Notes: generated by a model not told the origin, from the letters alone. A DNA stretch of 64,000 bases from Bilabrum cf. latius (GCA_965178125.1 OZ237745.1:434001-498000); one strand, 5' to 3'. Numbered from the stretch's first letter, positions 47,645 through 59,603 are shown. Translations and numbers: made by a program.

Positions 47645-48739
47645 ATGAAGATGCTTCGATTTTCATTACATGTAACTTGTTTTTGCTCGCTCGTGGTAGG
47701 CCTTACTGCCTTGAACTCCTGCAGAAATCCGATGCAACAACCGTTCATGCGAACCAGCGTTTGGAATACGCCCATTGGATCCAGCGCGCGGTACGTTACC
47801 GCAGACTTATTTAACAGCACCATGCCACCACCTAGAAATTTCTTCTCTGACGACGACTACTTTATTGTGACGAAAGCAAGTGATCCATAGGTGCCTTGGT
47901 ACAAGTAGGGCTGGTGGGGACCACCTAGCGGTACTGCCCACTGCAACATCACCGGGCCTTTCGTTGAACAGCTTCGCTTTCCATACAATTACACAATGCG
48001 AGCTTTTGGTGGCAACAACGGAGCCGGGCTGCTGCAGCCAGATGGGCACACGCTGCAGGAGATGCAGCCTGTGTACCGTTGCGAGCCAGGCTCACCGGTG
48101 CTCGCGTAGGACTGCGGTAGCAAGTGCGTCAACGATATCCGGTACGGAAATGGAACGTACGGGGCACACGGCGGGAGCGCTCTGTCAGCCGTTGGAGGTA
48201 CGATCCGGCTGGGCGAGCTTGCCCCCGGAGCACCCGCGATACAGCACGCCGTCAAGCTTGAGCTGTTCGCGAAGCAGTACTACTGGCACGCTCCAAATCG
48301 CTCGTCCTGCTACTCATGGCCAGCATTGACTTGCGACGGGTACGCGCTGAAGCCCGGGGAGCACCTGGAGTACGGAGGGAGCAACCCGTGGGTGAGGCCT
48401 GGCAGCCTGCTCGCCTTGCCGCCTGCCGTAAGGAAGCAGATCGAGCCGAAGCTGCAGACGGTACCCGGCCGAAAGATGGCCGACGCGCTGACTGGCTTTG
48501 GAGGATACCTCGTCGACGACACCGCTTGCAATCGAGGCACGGTGTGCACCGAGCACGGCGTCACGGACGAGTTCCAGTCGGCCTACGGCATGGCATTCGA
48601 CCAGCAGCAAGGGCCATGGTATGACGACATGCTGGAGATTTTCAGGGGGCTGCACGTGGTGTCGAATAACGGACCTGACTCCCAGGGTGGCGGCGGGGAT
48701 CCAATCGTCACTCCACCGGCCCCGTTATGCCCGCAGTGA
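47645..48739 (+). CDS. Secreted protein of a conserved, unnamed family
   Basis: 364 residues from ATG 47645 to UGA 48737-48739 with UAGs at 47888, 47906 and 48107. A signal peptide (MKMLRFSLHVTCFCSLVVGL) is followed by a region with several N-glycosylation sequons and cysteines. Then comes the most distinctive part: GTYGAHGGSALSAVGGTIRL, HAVKLELFAKQYYW, CDGYALKPGEHLEYGGSNPW, LTGFGGYLVDDTAC, DDMLEIFRGLHVVSNNGP and a GGGGDP end. I recall similar extracellular proteins in bacteria and protists, possibly carbohydrate-active, but cannot name the activity. Broken relatives sit at 26250-26665 and 39605-39845. The last 41 coding bases are the first unit of a downstream minisatellite. Confidence 0.7.
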
Positions 48740-49034
48740 GGCTGAGAGTCAGCGAGGTGGGAGGAGATCCAATCGTCACTCCACCGGCCCCGTTATGCCC
48801 GCAGTGAGGCTGAGAGTCAGCGAGGTGGGAGGAGATCCAATCGTCACTCCACCGGCCCCGTTATGCCCGCAGTGAGGCTGAGAGTCAGCGAGGTGGGAGG
48901 AGATCCAATCGTCACTCCACCGGCCCCGTTATGCCCGCAGTGAGGCTGAGAGTCAGCGAGGTGGGAGGAGATCCAATCGTCACTCCACCGGCCCCGTTAT
49001 GCCCGCAGTGAGGCTGAGAGTCAGCGAGGTGGGA
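48698..49034. repeat. 68-bp minisatellite starting inside the secreted-protein gene
   Basis: Unit starts (GAGGCTGAGAGTCAGCGAGG) are at 48738, 48806, 48874, 48942 and 49010, exactly 68 bp apart and almost identical. The first, partial unit is the 3' end of the coding sequence including the stop codon. The repeat therefore arose by tandem copying of the gene end. 68 is not a multiple of three and the first stop is kept, so copies 2-5 are untranslated. Confidence 0.95.
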
Positions 49035-49203
49035 GAGAGTAGATCTACCGCCTCAGTGGTCGGGCGTCTATCCGATTCGCGGATCTGAAAGGGTGGAAAA
49101 GGGGAAGGGTGCGGTCTAGGAGGGATTGTTAGCTTGCTCGATAGCCTCTCTATGCTTTTTTAGTATTAGTATGCGTGTGTCTACGCCGGGCGCAGACACC
49201 CAA

Positions 49204-51531
49204 TCACGCCCATGATCTGGCCCACCAGTGCAAGGCGACAGCCTGCCTCAGTCGCCCAAGCCCTCCCAGAACTGCACCATCTGCTGCCTCTTCGACTCTA
49301 TCGCCATCCTAAATGTGACCGTCCTTCGCCAAAATGCAAGCACCGGCCCGGGCAGCTACTACACCAACACCAGCGGCTGCACTGCTGGCAGTCCCGGCAG
49401 CTTTGGCTGCTTTGGATCGCCAGTACTCCAGCACGTGCTCGGTTGCCGTGATCCCAAGCAGCTGCTGCAGGTCTGCCAACGAATCCAAACGGAACCTTCG
49501 CTGGTGCCCAGCCTCTGAACCTGATGCGGTCAACGCTCGAGGTGCCTGCCACGGGACCACCGGATGGCCCATTGGGGCTGGTGGCAGGTTGAGCGCCTCG
49601 TTCTCACCGGTAGCACCAATGGAGCTGCTACCCTGCGCATGCTCAGACCGGCCGCACCGCTGTATCTGCACGCACAGGTCGTTCGGCAGTGGGTAGTATG
49701 CCCAGGATGGCATGAGGACGACTTCACACGCTCTGCTGGCAGCTGTGCCTGAAATCTCTACCCTGCAAGACCGGATCGGCTCCGAAGCATGCAGCTCCAC
49801 AGTCCGGCCTGGGGTTGCCCCTTCAGCACGTGCTGTCGATGTCGCTGAGTTTCGTCCGGCTGAAGTACTGCCTTCTTCTAGAGAATCCACACCGGCCTTG
49901 GAAGATGCCTCCACGCGCGCGCTTTCGCGAGCCTCGGCCAAGCCAACGGTGGGAGATGACCGGAGGTCGACGCAGCTGGCTGTGCTGTGACCGACTGAAT
50001 CAGACCCACTGGGCGTGCAAGTGGCCTTGCCACCCTCAAGCGACGATAGCGCCGCTTCAGCTGCTGCTTCTGCCAACGGCATCGCGGCCCTGATAGCTTC
50101 AACGGTCTTGGATGGCAGCACACCGTCTAAGTCGTGCTTGCTGGGGGCATGGTAGACCGGCGACGCTGCGCCAGGGGCATCATGGGAACACAAGCTACCG
50201 CTAGTCTCGCGATCTGTCCCGCGTCCAACGGCACGCTAGCTTCCCATGATACACGTGGGCGACGATACTTCATCCGAGGCGCCGGCTTCTCCAAGACTTG
50301 CCCGTTGCATTGCGTGGCCGCACGCGCTTAGCACAGCCACCGACCACACCCACGGCCCCGTTTTCGCGATGGTCTCCATTGCGCGCCACTCGACCGCGTC
50401 CTTGTCTGTGCTGCCACTATCAATCTGCGGTATTGGATTGCCATCAGCGTCCTCACCCGGCTTCCCCGCTGCAGACGCACGCTCCTCTACCACACTACCT
50501 GCACTGATGCCTCCCATGGCCGCAGCAAGCAACCCACCCAGACCACTGCGACCCATGCGCTCAGCTGCCAGCCGCAGTGCCTCATCACGGGCTTTCCTTC
50601 GCTTGGTTGCCCTGTCGCGGGCCTGTAGTAACGCAGCTATGGGGAGCGTGACGGACTATTGCCACCTCGAACCAGTGCCAGCGGGACCAGCGCAACCTGA
50701 AGCATCGCTCGCTCCAGCTCGATTCATTGAATCTGCAACAGCCATAGCCGCTCGCTGGGCCGCCAGTACGTGCAGCAGCAAGGGGTGCCCCCGGTCGGCG
50801 ACGAGTACTGCGTTGTTGAGCTCTGCAAGCCACGGCCCTCTTGCGGCGTCTCCAAGTCGAGTACCACGCGGGGTGCTTGCAGTACTGGCAGTCTTGGCTT
50901 TGGCCTGTAAGGCGTTGCAGTCGGATGCCGTGCCACTGCCAGCGTCTGGGCGGGTGGTGCTGGTTGTAGTGGATTGCTCCCTGCAGGCTCGAGGGACTGG
51001 GCGAGCAAGGCCAAGTAGGATCCTTGGAGAACTGTCATTTTGCTAGCTAGCTGGGTAAGATCCGTGCTCGGTAGGGCCATCGGGGTCTTTTCTCTGGGTG
51101 CGAGGTGGCGGCTGCAGACCCTCGTGCAGCATGCTCCTCATCGGAAGCACGTCGCAGTCGGCGTAGACACCACCGCATGCGAATAGAATCATCGCACGAA
51201 TAATATCGGAGGCTTCTGCAAAGTTTGAGCAGCAGGTTCTGTCGTATGGCTTGAACCACGGGGGCAGGTGCTCCAGCAACCTTAGCACCACATCGTCAGT
51301 CCAAAGACAGATGCGATCGAGCGGGTGCAGCTACTTCCACGCTCCCACCATATGACCCAGAGAGGATCCAATACATGATCTACGAATAATGTCATCATCA
51401 TTTCCTAGCCAGACTAGATGAATGCTTTGTTCTCGGCAGTTCTTGGCGGCGTCATCGTGCTGCTCCACGACATCCATGCAGCGCACCACCCTGAGCAACT
51501 GGGGTTGTGCGCGCTTCCAGCACCTCTCCAT
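49204..51531 (-). CDS. GT32-type glycosyltransferase (DXD, OCH1-like)
   Basis: 775 codons from ATG 51531 to UGA 49206-49204, with UAGs at 51331, 51043, 50656, 50236 and 49309. The N-terminal half follows the sugar-binding DXD family: SIHLVWLGNDD, then LWTDDVVLRLL, then AEASDIIRAMILFACGGVYADCDVLP with DCD as the metal-binding DXD, NNAVLVADRGHPLLLHVL and ETIAKTGPWVWSVAVL. PSWAYYPLPND occurs further on. Between these blocks and in the C-terminal 200 residues are Ala/Ser/Gly-rich insertions. Such enzymes transfer sugars to glycans or glycolipids in the Golgi. No signal anchor is visible, and an upstream exon is possible because the frame stays open to a UAA at 51684-51682. Divergent to the 2OG oxygenase. 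Confidence 0.7.
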
Positions 51532-51897
51532 ATCTTTAATCAGCAGTAAGAGGTCACCATTTTCATTGATGAATCGGCAGGTTCCAATACCAGGGCCCAA
51601 AATCGGCTCTTGCACTTGGAGCGGTGTGATGAGAGTTGCACCTGAGTTGTTGTGCCATTGGCACAACTCCAAATTCCACGATTATGTACCGCGTACGGCG
51701 CCTTCAGACGCTCCGAATTCCTTTATGTAGGCTAGGTGTAGCTTCTCGTGCATTGAGCTCGGGGGTGCAACCAGCTGAGGTAGTTACAATGTGGGTATTT
51801 GATTGGCTAGTGACCGTTGCTTCCCCGGTACCATTTTGTTCTTTAAAGCTGTACCAGAAGGCCCCTACTGCAACAATAGCCTATAACATTGCATAAT

Positions 51898-53305
51898 AAT
51901 TAGATTCAAGCGGGTCGCAGCGAGTACGAGGACCTGGCAAGTAACGCAAAGGATCTCTCTAAAGAAATAGAAACCGCATACGGGTGAGCACAAGACCTAG
52001 GAGGATAGTTGAGCTCCTAAATATGTACTCTGGGGTTGTGCGCTGATCTGCGTGATGCGACTGTCCGATGGGGTGCTGACAAGGATGAGGATTGCCGTAT
52101 TGGCTGCCACTTGCCGCATCCAATTGCAACGAATTTTATCACTGCCAACATCGTAGATATGATGGTATTGGCCTCCTTGCGGTGCGCAACGTGCCTGGCT
52201 ACGAAGAGAAGCGGCAGGCGCTGCTCCCCCTGGCCCGAGAGCTCGCGCACTTGCCCCAGAACGAGCTGGACGCCCTCGAGGACGAGCCCTCGTTCTACTC
52301 CGTCGGGTGGTCTCACGGAAAGGAGAAATTCCTTGGCAAGCCAGACTACAGCAAGGGCAGTTTCTACGCGAACCCGCTCATGGACAAGGTCGTGGACGAC
52401 GATGCCCTCATCAAGCAGCGTGAGCAGTGTCATGCATTGCATTGCCGTGCACTCTGGCCCCGAGCTCTAGCAGCCATGTGATGATGTCTCCCCAAAAATC
52501 TCTCCATTGATCCCCGTATACCCCTTGCTGCATCATCTGTATCGCACCCGCGGCTCTCGCAGACCCTGCTTTCCTGGCTCCCAACCTGTGGCCGCAACAG
52601 AGCCTGCCGGGACTGGAGCCAGGATTCAAAAACCTGGGCCAGCTGATCGTGGACGTGGGGCGCATGGTGGCTAGGCACTGCGACCAGCTGGTGCACCAGA
52701 GACTGCCCTCGTACCCCGCCGACAAGCTGGAGAAACTGCTGCACACGAGCCGGGTACCGAAGGGGAGGCTCCTATACTACTACCCCAAGGAACAAGGAGG
52801 GGACCAGGAGCAGCAGGCACAGAGCGTTGAGCAAGAGCTGGGCAGCTGGTGCGGCTGGCACAACGACCATGGGAGCCTTACGGGATTGGCCACCGCCATG
52901 TACTTTGACCAGGAGGGCAAGCAGGTGCCATGTCCCGACGAGGGGGCAGGCCTGCACGTGAGATCCAGGTCGGGCGCCGTGCTCCACGTGAAGCCTCCCG
53001 CAGACTGCATGGCATTCCAGATCGGAGAGAGCGCACAGATTCACTCTGCGGGTGTGCTGCAGGCCACGCCACACGCCGTGCGTGCCGCGAACGTCCCCGG
53101 GATCGGCCGGGCCACGCTCGCGGTGTTCATGGAGCCCGAGTGGGACGAGCCCATGGGCGTGCCTGAGGGCGCGGACGCCTCCCGCGTGCTCAAAGGGGCC
53201 AAGGGGGAGCTCCTGCCTCCTGGCGTGCCGCCGCTGCAGGGCAGGTGGCAGCCGACTTAGGACTTTGCGGAGTTTAGCGAGAAGACGCTGGCGGAATACT
53301 ACTGA
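51898..53305 (+). CDS. 2-oxoglutarate/Fe(II)-dependent oxygenase (5' end unresolved)
   Basis: Exons ending at 51983, 52157-52419 and 52563-53305 (introns 173 and 143 nt, GT-AG) join in phase and end at UGA 53303-53305. The sequence runs SEYEDLASNAKDLSKEIE, then YDGIGLLAVRNVPGYEEKR, PAFLAPNLWP, then the double-stranded beta-helix with WHNDHGSLTGL (HxD iron ligands), ATPHAVRA (third His) and RATLAVFMEPEWD, finishing FAEFSEKTLAEYY. A UAG at 53258-53260 lies in the final conserved stretch. It belongs with the isopenicillin-N-synthase-like oxygenases found widely in algae and plants; the substrate is unknown. The initiator exon was not found: the first exon is open back to a UAA at 51844-51846 but has no ATG. 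Confidence 0.75.
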
Positions 53306-53618
53306 TCCATCTGGAGGTGCTTGACCTCCTCCGCCGGATCTGGTCCTGGCCGTCTTCCTTTTCAGCCAAACCACTGCGGTGAACAAAAATAGGCATTTCG
53401 AAATCTGCGCGGCGGTCACAGGCGTTTATATAGTCAAAAGCGCGACACTGCGATGCGAATCAGAAGCTGTCCATCTTTTTGCTGCACCTGCCGAACATGG
53501 CTGGCTGCATGCATCTCGAATTAATACACCCTGGAAGCAGTCACCATTTGGAAAAGCTAGACATGGCCAACCTTTGATCGATGACTATAACAGGACAAAA
53601 TTCGTTTGTGCAAACAAT

Positions 53619-55236
53619 TCATCCCTGACGGGACATGAGTGCGGCGCCGCGCAGCTGCGCGAAGGCCGTGGAGTCCTGCTGCTCCATGGCATCATCGACG
53701 GCCTTGGTGAGAGCAGCGACAGCGTCCTCCTCGCTCTCCTTCTTCTCTCCACCCTTCTTGCTGGCCGGGGCATGCCCGCCCATCATCTCGTGGATCGTCT
53801 TGTCGATGTCGGTCAGGTCGCCCGCCTCCTCGTCCGTGGCGGCGGGCACGGAATCGGGGTGCACGCCCTCGGGGAAATCGAGAGAAAGAGTGTGTTGGGG
53901 GTGCTCCTCGACGTCGCCCTTGGCGGTCTGCTCGGCGCCCGCATCGGCCAGCTCGAGGTTGTTCTTCATCTCGTGGAGCTCGCTGACCCTGCCCTTCCAC
54001 GCGGTCACCAGGCGCCTCATCGTGTCCTCCTCCCCCTTGAGGTGCGCCAGCATGCTCTCGAACTCAGTGAGCTTGCCCTTGCCCTCCTCCAGCTTGGCGG
54101 TGTGCTCCGCGATGCTGTCCTCGAGCTGCTTCTTGAGGTCGTCCCGCTCCCTCACGTGCTCCTCGGCCGCCGCCCCCAGGTCCTCGATGCCCTTGCTCAG
54201 CTCGTCAATCTTCTTCTGCGTGTCGTTCAGCCGGGTCGTGGCCGATCGCAGCTGCAGCAGGGCGTGCAGCGTCTCCTTGAGCAGGAGCAGGTGCTTCTTC
54301 TGCCTCTCGGCCTGGACCAGCTGGTCGTTGATGGCGGTCAGCTCGTGCTCCTGCTGCTCGATCCTGGCATGCAGGGAATCAACGTGCCCGTGGAACTTGT
54401 CGGGGACCTTGTGGGTGCGACCCAGGTGCAGGTCGTGGGCAGAAGGGGGTGCCTCATCCGCCATGATGCTCGCAGCCTCCTTGGCATCGGCGGCACCTCC
54501 GGCGGCTGTCTCGTCGATCCCGATCTCGCGCTCTAGTTTGGCGATCGTGTCCTCACCGTCTGCGACGGTGCTATCAGTGTGCTCCGACGGGAGCTCGTCC
54601 ACGATCATTGGGGCGCGAGTAACATCTGCGAGATTTCACAAGGTGCATGGAAGGCGATAGGGGACGGCATGGGGTTCACACAGTGTTCGACTCTTTTCGT
54701 GAAGAGTCGAAAGCAGCGGCAGCATCTCTTGAGGCGATCAGCACAGAGAATCATGCAAGCAGAGATCAAATCTGGCAAGGTTACACGGTCATAGCCGGGA
54801 TACGCCTGCCTGTAGTCGTAGCGTGATGGTAGCAACGCGAATCAAGCCAGCCACGTTCCAGAGAACTCCCGACGCCCTCATTAGCCACATCCACAACATA
54901 GGCATTATGGTGCACCGTTGTACACTTCCAATATCATGCTTCAAGCGTGTAGCGTAACACAAAGCTGGGGAGAACCCCCGGTTGGCCTTGGCAAGGCATC
55001 CGTGAGGACCAGCAAGGTTGCAACACCAGTCGCACACACGAGACCAGCCCGGCGAAATAGCAGCAAACGTACGCAAATAAGGTGCATAATATACCGAGCT
55101 AGGCAAGCAGGCAGTCCAGTCGGCGAAATCACTCGTACAAAAGAAGCCTCTCACCCTTACCCTCATCCCCATCATCTCTCTGCCTAGCAGCCGCCAATAC
55201 TGCCAAAGAGGCGAGAGCAAACAAAACAAGCTTCAT
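53619..55236 (-). CDS. Secreted or ER coiled-coil protein
   Basis: Exon 55236-55161 encodes a signal peptide (MKLVLFALASLAVLAAA) plus a short acidic stretch. A 535-nt GT-AG intron separates it from exon 54625-53619. The join is in phase, giving 360 residues and UGA. The mature part is acidic, then a long heptad-like coiled coil (about 90-260) and an acidic C-terminal region (EEDAVAALTKAVDDAMEQQD). No family recognised. The intron was found because the second exon has no convincing start of its own and its 5' side ends in CTCGCAG. Divergent to seryl-tRNA synthetase, 245 bp away. No UAG occurs in the coding exons. Confidence 0.65.
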
Positions 55237-55481
55237 TGTATTTATACTACTGGCCTACTGCGGTCCTTAGCAAGGTGTTGGCTTGGCCTTCAAGTCCTGT
55301 AAGTTGCGCCCAGTAAGGCGCTGGCTTTTCAATCCTGTTTTTCTGGTTGTAAGGTTGATTTTTGTCCGTATGGTGCGGTTGCAACTGCTAGGTGGAGGCA
55401 AGTTGGGATTATTGAATGGTATTCGTTCGGTCCTGCGCAATGCTAGTCAGATAAAACTGCGGTTTTGTTCTGGATGCACGA

Positions 55482-57424
55482 ATGATGCTGAGAATGAGGA
55501 GACTAGTGCGAGAAGGCATGCGTTTGGGAGCTTGTCGAGCAATTGCTCCATCACTGGTGTATCAGCTCGTCACCCCACGGCACTTCCACGCATGCAGCCG
55601 TGGTATGGCATCGCATACTCCAAAAGAGGCGTAGGGATCCCAAAGTGAGGGTCTTCCGCCGGCTCGACTTGATTTTCGGTCCATTCGAGACGACATCGAG
55701 TATCACGCGTGGAACAGCAGTGCAAGAAACGCGGTTGCGGAACCGCATAAGGCGGCAACTCTGTACAGCGATCGAATCAAAGCCGATTTGGAGCTCAATA
55801 CTGTCCGAAAAGGTGAGAAACTTGGAATGGCATCTGCTGGTGTGCCCGTCTAAACTCCTCACACATCGTCTGCAGCAACTGTTCCGCCCATACCTTGATA
55901 TACGCAGAAAGGAATATGCTATCCAAGAGCAAAAACGCCAGCCGCGAAGAGAAGCGGGAGCGTGGCAAGGCTCTGAAGCAAAAGCTAGCCGAATTGGAAC
56001 GGGCCAGAGATGCGCTCGCGGAGCAGCTGCAGGCAGAGGCCCTCCGAGTCCCCAATGCGACGCACCCAGCGGCCCCATCCGGTGACGAAGACCAGGCGAT
56101 AGAAGTCCTGCGAGCCGGTCCGCTCGCAGATCCCGCGGCGCCCGGCACGAAGAGCTGGCTAGGTGCAGAGATGGCCAGCGTTGCCTCGGGTGAGACGGGC
56201 GGTGAGGGCGGGGCGGCAGGGTCCTCGCTGCCCCAGCCCAGGGACCACTACGAGCTCTGCGAGCTGCTGGACATCGCGGATTTCGGCTCCGGATCCCGTG
56301 TCTCCGGCCCCAAGTTCGCCGTGTTCAAGAACGCGGGCGCCATGCTGGAGATGGGCATCGCCCTGTGGGCCGCGGGAGAGCTGAGGAGCAAACTGGGCAT
56401 GGAGGTGCTTGTTCCCCCGGACGTGGCACGGGCAGACATCGCGGCCGGCTGCGGGTTTCAGCCTCGCGGGGTTGAATCCCAGACCTACCAGCTGGACGGG
56501 ACGGACCAGGTGCTGGTCGCAACCTCGGAGGTGACGCTCACCGGGATGCACGCCAGTGCAGTGCACCCTACAAAGTCCCTGCCCATGGTGCACGCGGGCG
56601 TGAGCCACTGCTTCCGCAGGGAGGCCGGTTCCAGCGGGGTGGCTCAGCGGGGGCTGTACCGCCTGCACCAGTTCACCAAGGCCGAGATGGTGGTCGTGTG
56701 TCACGCCACTCCAGAGGACGGCAAGGGCGCTGGCAGCAGGCCCACCATCTTGAGGCCGGCGGGGGAACACGGTCTCGGGGATAGGGGTGACGGCAGCGGC
56801 GGCGCGTCAGCTGACGTGGTGGTTCCGCTCCACGAGCGCGCCCACTCCGAGATTGCGCGGCGCCAGCTCGCGGGTGTTCCGCAGCCGGACGGCCGGCCCG
56901 TGCTGGGCGGCGCGGCGGCCGAGTGCCCCACCGCAACCGCTGCTTCTGTTCCCCAGGGAACAACAGCGGATCCCCCGCCGCAGGACCGCTACCTCCAGGA
57001 CCTGGTGGCCATCCAGTGCTGGCTGCTGGACCAGCTGGGGCTGTCATACCGCGTGCTTGACATGCCCACCGCGGAGCTGGGTGCGTCTGCCAGCAGGAAG
57101 TTTGACGTGGAGGCGTGGATGCCGGGGCGCCGCGCATTCGGGGAGGTGTGTTCCGCAAGCGACTGCGGTGACTACCAGGCGCGCCGGCTGGGCATCCAGT
57201 ACGAGGCCGGGGGCAGCAGGGGCAGGGTGTTCGCCCACACCCTGAACGCCACAGCGGTGGCCGTCCCACGGGTGCTTCTCGCCATCCTCGAGACGCATCA
57301 GAGGGAGGACGGGTCAGTGGTTATCCCCGAGTGCCTGCGCCCCTTCCTCGGGGGACAGGAGGTGCTCGAGCCGGTCCCCGCCGAGAAGAGGACCGGGATG
57401 CGACACGTAGGGTTCGCAAGCTGA
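55482..57424 (+). CDS. Seryl-tRNA synthetase, probably mitochondrial
   Basis: Exons 55482-55812 and 55905-57424 (92-nt GT-AG intron) give 616 residues ending in UGA. The splice rebuilds VRKERNMLSK, the hallmark of the tRNA-binding helical arm. The arm starts ARLDFRSIRDD. Class II motif 2 (FRREAGSSGVAQRGLYRLHQ) and motif 3 (NATAVAVPRVLLAILETHQ) are present, as is the serine-site stretch ending in DYQARRLGIQY. An insertion of about 80 Gly/Pro/Ala-rich residues follows motif 2. The N-terminus, MMLRMRRLVREGMRLGACRA, is Arg-rich and nearly free of acids, as in mitochondrial presequences. A UAG at 55632-55634 lies in the linker before the conserved domain. It charges tRNA-Ser. Confidence 0.88.
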
Positions 57425-57794
57425 CGATGACCGCATGGTGATGCTTCAAGTGTGCCGTGGCACTCCTTGTTAGGGCGATGAATTAGACCTGATTGGGCGG
57501 TGGAATTGACCTTACTGGGCTCGCATGCGAGACTGGAATCGGAGCAAAGCAGCCAGACTTAGGCGGCAGTTGGCAGCCGCGGAGCCGTCGCTCTGGTCTT
57601 GTTTGGCGTGTGCGCGCTGGAAAACGGAAGCAATGAATAGATTGTACAAGTAGCAGCGCGCAACACACGTGCAGACTGACATGCAAGCAACCAGGCGGGC
57701 ACTGGGCAGTCGGCAACGCAAGCCGATCCCCTGCCGCCTCCAGACGTCTGCACCCGATCCTGAAACCATGCCTCGAAACGTCGTATTGCCCAGC
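57425..57794. other. Convergent intergenic region, no gene seen
   Basis: It lies between the stops of seryl-tRNA synthetase and aldehyde dehydrogenase and should hold both 3' UTRs. Confidence 0.4.
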
Positions 57795-59375
57795 TCAGAA
57801 GAAGCCCAGCTTGTTCTTGTCGTGCGAGATGAGCATGTTCTTGGTCTGCCTGTAGTGGTTCAGCATCATCTTGTGCGTCTCGCGGCCGAAGCCGGACTGC
57901 TTGTATCCGCCAAAGGGTGCGTGCGCGGGGTACGCGTGGTAGCAGTTCACCCACACGCGACCCGCCTTGATCGCACGGGGCACCTGGTACGCCTGGTGCG
58001 TGTCGCGGGTCCACACGCCAGCGCCCAGCCCGTAGATGGTGTCGTTGGCGATCTCGATGGCCTCCTCCTCAGTCTTGAAGGTGGTGACCCCCGCCACGGG
58101 GCCGAAGATCTCCTCCTGGAAGACCTTCATGTCGTTGGTGCCCGCCAGGATCGTGGGCTTGATGTAGTACCCGCCGTCCACGGGATCGTGCGATGCACCC
58201 CCGGTGAGGACCTTGGCGCCCTCGGTCTGCCCCAGGTTGATGTAGTTCATGATCTTCTCGTGCTGCGCGGCGGACACCTGCGCCCCCATCATCGTGTCGG
58301 CGTCCAGGGGGTTTCCGGTCTTGACCGCCTCGGCGCGCTTGACCACCCTCTCCATGAAATCGTCGTAAATGTCCTCCTGCACGAGCCAGCGGGAGTTGCA
58401 GGTGCACACCTCGCCCTGGTTGAGCGCGAAGAGCACGGCGCCCTCCACGGCCTTGTCGAGGAACTCGTCGTCCTTGTCGCACACGGAGGAGAAGAACACG
58501 GAGGGGCTCTTCCCGCCGAGCTCCAGGGTCGTGGGGATGAGCGAGTCGGCGGCGGCGTGCAGCACGTGAGTGCCCGTGGCGGTGGAACCGGTGAAGGCGA
58601 CCTTGTCGATTCCCTTGCTCGTCGCCAGCGCCTCGCCCGCCTCGGCACCGAATCCGGTGACTACGTTGAGAACGCCAGGAGGGAGGATGTTTGCTTCCTT
58701 GATAAGCTCCATGAGCGCCATAATGGACGTGGGCGTCTGCTCGGCGGGCTTGAGAACGACGCAGTTGCCTGCGGCGATGGCCGGCGCGACCTTCCACGCG
58801 GCCATGAGCAGCGGGAAGTTCCACGGAATGATCTGTCCCACAACACCAAGAGGCTCCTGGATGCAGAGCGAGACGGTGTTTGCGTCCAGCTCAGACGCGG
58901 TCCCTTCCTCTCCGCGAATCACACCCGCGAAGTACCTGAAGTGGTCGATAACCAGCGGAATGTCGGCTGCCATGCACTCGCGGATGGCCTTACCGTTATC
59001 CACGCACTCGATTTTGGCCAAACGCTCGGCGTTGGCCTCCACGAGGTCGGCAATCTTGAGCAACATGTTTGATCGCTCCGTGACCGAGGCCTTCGAGAAG
59101 GTCGACTCAAACGCAGTCCTTGCCGTCTGCACAGCGTTGTCCACGTCCTCCTTCGTCCCTCTGGCAGTTTTGATGAATGGCTTTCCATCGATGGGCGAAA
59201 TGTTGTCGAAGTACTGCCCCTGGGCCGGCTTCACCCACTCACCACCGATGAAGTTGTCGTACTTGTCTGGCAGGCCAAGATCCAGGCCTGCAACGATCGA
59301 CATTGCGCGCCTCGCGCCAGAAAAAGACGCCATAGGCAGTGACCTACGCATCGAACGGAAACTTCGGGCCAGCAT
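57795..59375 (-). CDS. NAD(P)-dependent aldehyde dehydrogenase (AldB/ExaC-like)
   Basis: 526 residues from ATG 59375 to UGA 57797-57795, intronless and without UAG. The aldehyde dehydrogenase landmarks are there: PWNFPLLM (cofactor), FTGSTATG, the catalytic Glu in LELGGKSP, the catalytic Cys in NQGEVCTC, and EEIFGPVAGV. The C-terminus FGGYKQSGFGRETHKMML...LGFF is typical of bacterial acetaldehyde dehydrogenases. The first 45 residues (MLARSFRSMRRSLPMASFSG) look like a mitochondrial presequence. It would oxidise acetaldehyde or similar aldehydes to acids. The close likeness to the bacterial group hints at an old transfer, but codon use fits its neighbours. Divergent to HSP70, 228 bp away. Confidence 0.9.
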   Translation of the reverse strand: MLARSFRSMRRSLPMASFSGARRAMSIVAGLDLGLPDKYDNFIGGEWVKPAQGQYFDNISPIDGKPFIKTARGTKEDVDNAVQTARTAFESTFSKASVTERSNMLLKIADLVEANAERLAKIECVDNGKAIRECMAADIPLVIDHFRYFAGVIRGEEGTASELDANTVSLCIQEPLGVVGQIIPWNFPLLMAAWKVAPAIAAGNCVVLKPAEQTPTSIMALMELIKEANILPPGVLNVVTGFGAEAGEALATSKGIDKVAFTGSTATGTHVLHAAADSLIPTTLELGGKSPSVFFSSVCDKDDEFLDKAVEGAVLFALNQGEVCTCNSRWLVQEDIYDDFMERVVKRAEAVKTGNPLDADTMMGAQVSAAQHEKIMNYINLGQTEGAKVLTGGASHDPVDGGYYIKPTILAGTNDMKVFQEEIFGPVAGVTTFKTEEEAIEIANDTIYGLGAGVWTRDTHQAYQVPRAIKAGRVWVNCYHAYPAHAPFGGYKQSGFGRETHKMMLNHYRQTKNMLISHDKNKLGFF

Positions 59376-59603
59376 GCTGTTCAAGGAAGGAGAAGTTGCA
59401 GACTGATGATGTAGCGTTCGATGGATTCTGCCGCGTGACCCCAATGCGATCGTGTTGGGGGGTGAATGTCACAGGGGACCACCACTTGGATTTATCGTAT
59501 TTTTACCCTATTGAATGTAACGTTCAGATTGGTATTCAATTTTCAGGAACGGGGGCGTCCATCACTCCAAAGCAACCCAAAGTAACCTACAAGCGTTTAC
59601 AAC

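Noticed and set aside
48698-49034. CRISPR-like array
   Set aside because: Units are contiguous 68-bp copies without unique spacers, in a eukaryotic context; it is a minisatellite.
50246-51046. Plus-strand 266-codon frame
   Set aside because: It is opposite the GT32 gene, whose minus-strand frame carries the DXD and TGP motifs.
53379-54660. Plus-strand frames of 341-385 codons
   Set aside because: They are antisense to the coiled-coil gene, which has a signal-peptide exon, an in-phase splice and a UGA stop on the minus strand.
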